Shown here in pieces: positions 62,085-64,000 of a DNA stretch of 64,000 nt. Below the pieces are notes generated by a model. It had not been told where the DNA came from and searched no databases. It saw nothing but the letters and a program-made list of their open reading frames with translations. The stretch lies in NCBI RefSeq assembly GCF_003726095.1, contig NZ_CP026031.1:186001-250000 (forward strand). Direction: 5' to 3'. Both the position numbers and the translations under genes were made by a program. Position 1 is the stretch's first letter, and every line of letters starts with the position of its first letter. This stretch comes from Niallia circulans. GTDB lineage: Bacteria; Bacillota; Bacilli; Bacillales; Cytobacillaceae.

Positions 62085-63233
62085 ATGAAAGTATTTCAAG
62101 CAATTATAATGACGGTATTTATTGGATTTATCGGTTTTTTTGCAACAATGTTAACCACTTTATTCACAGCGAGTACATTTTATCTATGGTTTTTACCGAT
62201 TATTACTGTACTTTATATAATAACTGTTTATCTATTAATTTTTGAATGGTGGAAGAAAAAAGCGGTCAAAAAGGCAAGATTAATGATTTTAGCTATTAGT
62301 ATCTGCGGGATAGCGGGTTATATAATTTATGAACATTACGATAAAAATTTAGAGGTTGTTAGTAGTCAAGATACGGATTTAACAGAATATATGCCATTTT
62401 TAGAGGGAACAAAAGCAGTTTCGCTGAAAGAAGAATCACCATTTAAAATTGAAAAAAATCTTCCGCGGTTAGATGGCTCTACCGCTCTTTATCCTGTATA
62501 TGCAGGATTTGTTCAAGCAGTGTATCCACAAAAGAAGTATCCGTTAGAGGAAAGTGAGGTAGTTTCAAGTCAAACAAGTGAGGCATATAATCGCTTATTA
62601 AATCGTGAGGCAGACATTATATTTATGCCAAAGCCTTCAGAGAAACAATATAAAATGGCTGAGAGCCAGGGGGTGAAATTAAAGCTGACGCCAATTGGGA
62701 GAGAGGCATTTATCTTTTTTGTTCATGCAAAAAATCCAGTGGAAACACTCAGCATAGAACAAATACAGGATATTTATTCTGGGAAAATAAGAAACTGGAA
62801 GGAAGTCGGTGGAAAACATGAAAAAATTAGAGCATTTCAAAGACCAGAAGAAAGTGGCAGTCAATCTGCCTTGCTAAGGGTCATGGATGGAAAACCGTTA
62901 ATGGACCCTCCCACAAAGGATATTGTCGATGCAATGGAAGGCATAATAAGTGAAACTGCAGACTATCAGAATAAAAGTAATGCAATTGGATTCTCTTTCC
63001 GGCATTTTTCAGAAGATATGGTGCGTAATGGAAAAATAAGAAATATTGCTGTTGATGGAATACCTCCTACAGTAGAAACAATTAAAGATGGAAGTTACCC
63101 ATTCATTAATGAATTTTATGCTATAACGCTGGAGGATAATAGCTCTCCCCAAATAGATGGATTTTTAAAATGGATGGTGTCAGAGCAAGGCCAACAGATT
63201 GTTTCGGAAACTGGTTATGTGGCAGTTGAATAG
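62085..63233 (+). CDS. PstS-like substrate-binding protein with N-terminal membrane region
   Basis: A 382-residue protein. Three hydrophobic segments lie in the first 85 residues (about 9-29, 31-55 and 69-83). The rest, from about 110, is a phosphate-binding-protein-like fold (PBP_like_2) with LPRLDGSTALYPVYAGFVQA near 128-147, TSEAYNRLLNREADIIFM, FIFFVHAKNPVETL and IYSGKIRNWKEVGG. The membrane part replaces the lipoprotein signal of ordinary PstS. The phosphate-binding serine/threonine loop (DGSTA) is present, so phosphate or another oxyanion may be sensed or captured. ATG at 62085 after AAAGGAG is preferred over 62067. No pst genes follow. Confidence 0.82.
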   Translation: MKVFQAIIMTVFIGFIGFFATMLTTLFTASTFYLWFLPIITVLYIITVYLLIFEWWKKKAVKKARLMILAISICGIAGYIIYEHYDKNLEVVSSQDTDLTEYMPFLEGTKAVSLKEESPFKIEKNLPRLDGSTALYPVYAGFVQAVYPQKKYPLEESEVVSSQTSEAYNRLLNREADIIFMPKPSEKQYKMAESQGVKLKLTPIGREAFIFFVHAKNPVETLSIEQIQDIYSGKIRNWKEVGGKHEKIRAFQRPEESGSQSALLRVMDGKPLMDPPTKDIVDAMEGIISETADYQNKSNAIGFSFRHFSEDMVRNGKIRNIAVDGIPPTVETIKDGSYPFINEFYAITLEDNSSPQIDGFLKWMVSEQGQQIVSETGYVAVE

Positions 63234-63374
63234 ATACTAATATGTGGAAAATCTTTATTTGGGTAACCGGTAGTATTTATTACTGACCGAGTTACCCATT
63301 TATATGGTAAACAGCAATGAAAGAATCTTTATTTTGTATTTATAAGTGAAAACTAACTAATTAGAATGATAGAT

Positions 63375-64000
63375 ATCAGTAAATAGGGGGGGAATCAGCC
63401 AAAGTAGGAAAATATCAGCCAAAACAGCAGGGGAATCAGCCAAAGTAGGAAAATATCAGCCAAAACAGCAGGGGAATCAGCCAAAGTAGGAAAATATCAG
63501 CCAAAACAGCAGGGGAATCAGCCAAAGTAGGAAAATATCAGCCAAAACAGCAGGGGAATCAGCCAAAGTAAGAAAATATCAGCCAAAGCAGCAAGGGAAT
63601 CAGCCGAAGTAGGAAAATATCAGCCAAAGCAGCAAGGGAATCAGCCAAACTAGGAAAATATCAGCCAAAACAGCAGGGCAATCAGCCAAAGTAAGAAAAT
63701 ATCAGCCAAAACAGCAAGGGAATCAGCCAAAGTAGGAAAATATCAGCCAAAACAGCAGGGGAATCAGCCAAAGTAAGAAAATATCAGCCAAAACAGCAGG
63801 GGAATCAGCCAAAGTAAGAAAATATCAGCCAAAACAGCAAGGGAATCAGCCAAAGTAGGAAAATATCAGCCAAAACAGCAGGGCAATCAGCCAAAGTAAG
63901 AAAAAATATCAGCCAAAACAGCAAGGAAATCAGCCAAAGTAAGAAAATATCAGCCAAAACAGCAAGGAAATCAGCCAAAGTAAGAAAATATCAGCCAAAA
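63375..64000. repeat. 41-bp tandem repeat array, inverse orientation (array 2, runs off the edge)
   Basis: About 15 units of 41 bp reach the right edge of the window. Each has ATCAGCCAAA twice, spaced 20 then 21 bp, the exact inverse of TTTGGCTGAT in array 1. The alternating spacers are of GTAGGAAAAT and ACAGCAGGGGA type, and align with the inverse of array 1 spacers (AAAT and CAGGG stretches). One unit near 63900 has two extra As. The first, degenerate half-unit is ATCAGTAAAT at 63375. The true length is unknown because the array is cut by the window. Confidence 0.92.

Noticed and set aside
61814..62245. Small plus-strand frames overlapping the end of the tetR gene and the start of the PstS-like gene
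   Set aside because: They read other frames of supported genes and cross a strong terminator at 61912-61948.
63375..64000. CRISPR array or coding repeat at the right edge
   Set aside because: Spacers are again uniform, and no open frame with a ribosome site runs through the array within the window.

Overview
The window looks like chromosome from a low-GC, Gram-positive Bacillaceae (Bacillus/Niallia-like). The evidence is AT-rich DNA, strong AGGAGG ribosome sites with frequent TTG and GTG starts, CcpA-type cre boxes, a Firmicutes-type class II GalT, a Bacillus-type RhaEW fusion, an RsbR-like protein and a SwrC-type RND pump. I see no rRNA, tRNA, prophage, transposase gene or CRISPR.

Layout. 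Position 1 to 8.5 kb holds the start of a gluconate kinase gene, a small unknown gene, an AraC regulator facing away from a galK-galE-galT Leloir operon, a family 2 glycosyltransferase and a LacI regulator. From 8.7 to 11.4 kb is nagA-nagB-nagR for amino sugars. From 11.4 to 20.3 kb is a mixed block: orphan pxpA, an ECF-like sigma factor, a POT peptide transporter, a two-gene membrane protein pair, rpe, an unknown gene, pepT and an anchored thioredoxin-like protein. From 20.4 to 38.8 kb is a large deoxysugar and pentose island. It carries rhaEW, an NDxxF-type lipoprotein, an AraC regulator, rhaB, rhaA, a three-component sugar sensor (anchored binding protein, YesM-type kinase, YesN-type regulator) followed by a monosaccharide ABC transporter, a DeoR regulator, a second aldolase gene rhaD and the wreck of an iron-type alcohol dehydrogenase. 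From 38.8 to 42.7 kb are an RsbR-like STAS protein, treA and an EIIA-Glc domain protein. From 42.9 to 53.1 kb is a surface-glycan cluster: CDP-glucose synthesis (rfbF, rfbG and an epimerase/reductase), a 983-residue protein with two glycosyltransferase domains behind a long charged helix, two pyruvyl transferase-like proteins and two more glycosyltransferases. From 53.9 kb to the end are a CDF cation exporter, a YcgL-type nucleotidyltransferase, a TIM-barrel sugar isomerase, a DDAH-type hydrolase, swrC with its divergent TetR regulator, and a membrane-anchored PstS-like protein.

The most unusual content is non-coding. First, two copies of a 251-bp element (17955-18205 and 27909-28159) each sit inside a rho-independent terminator, and a 27-28 bp duplication of that particular terminator hairpin flanks each copy. 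Second, two arrays of a 41-bp repeat (53161-53640, and 63375 running off the end) carry the decamer TTTGGCTGAT at alternating 20 and 21 bp spacings, about two helical turns, in opposite orientations. Third, a looser GTTCAT...AATGAAAGC repeat occurs in two intergenic regions.

How the genes work together: most of the window is sugar capture and breakdown (galactose, amino sugars, rhamnose, a monosaccharide taken up by ABC transport, trehalose-6-phosphate, gluconate). Each block has its own regulator, and several have cre boxes that suggest shared catabolite repression. All names come from reading the sequence; no database search was run.
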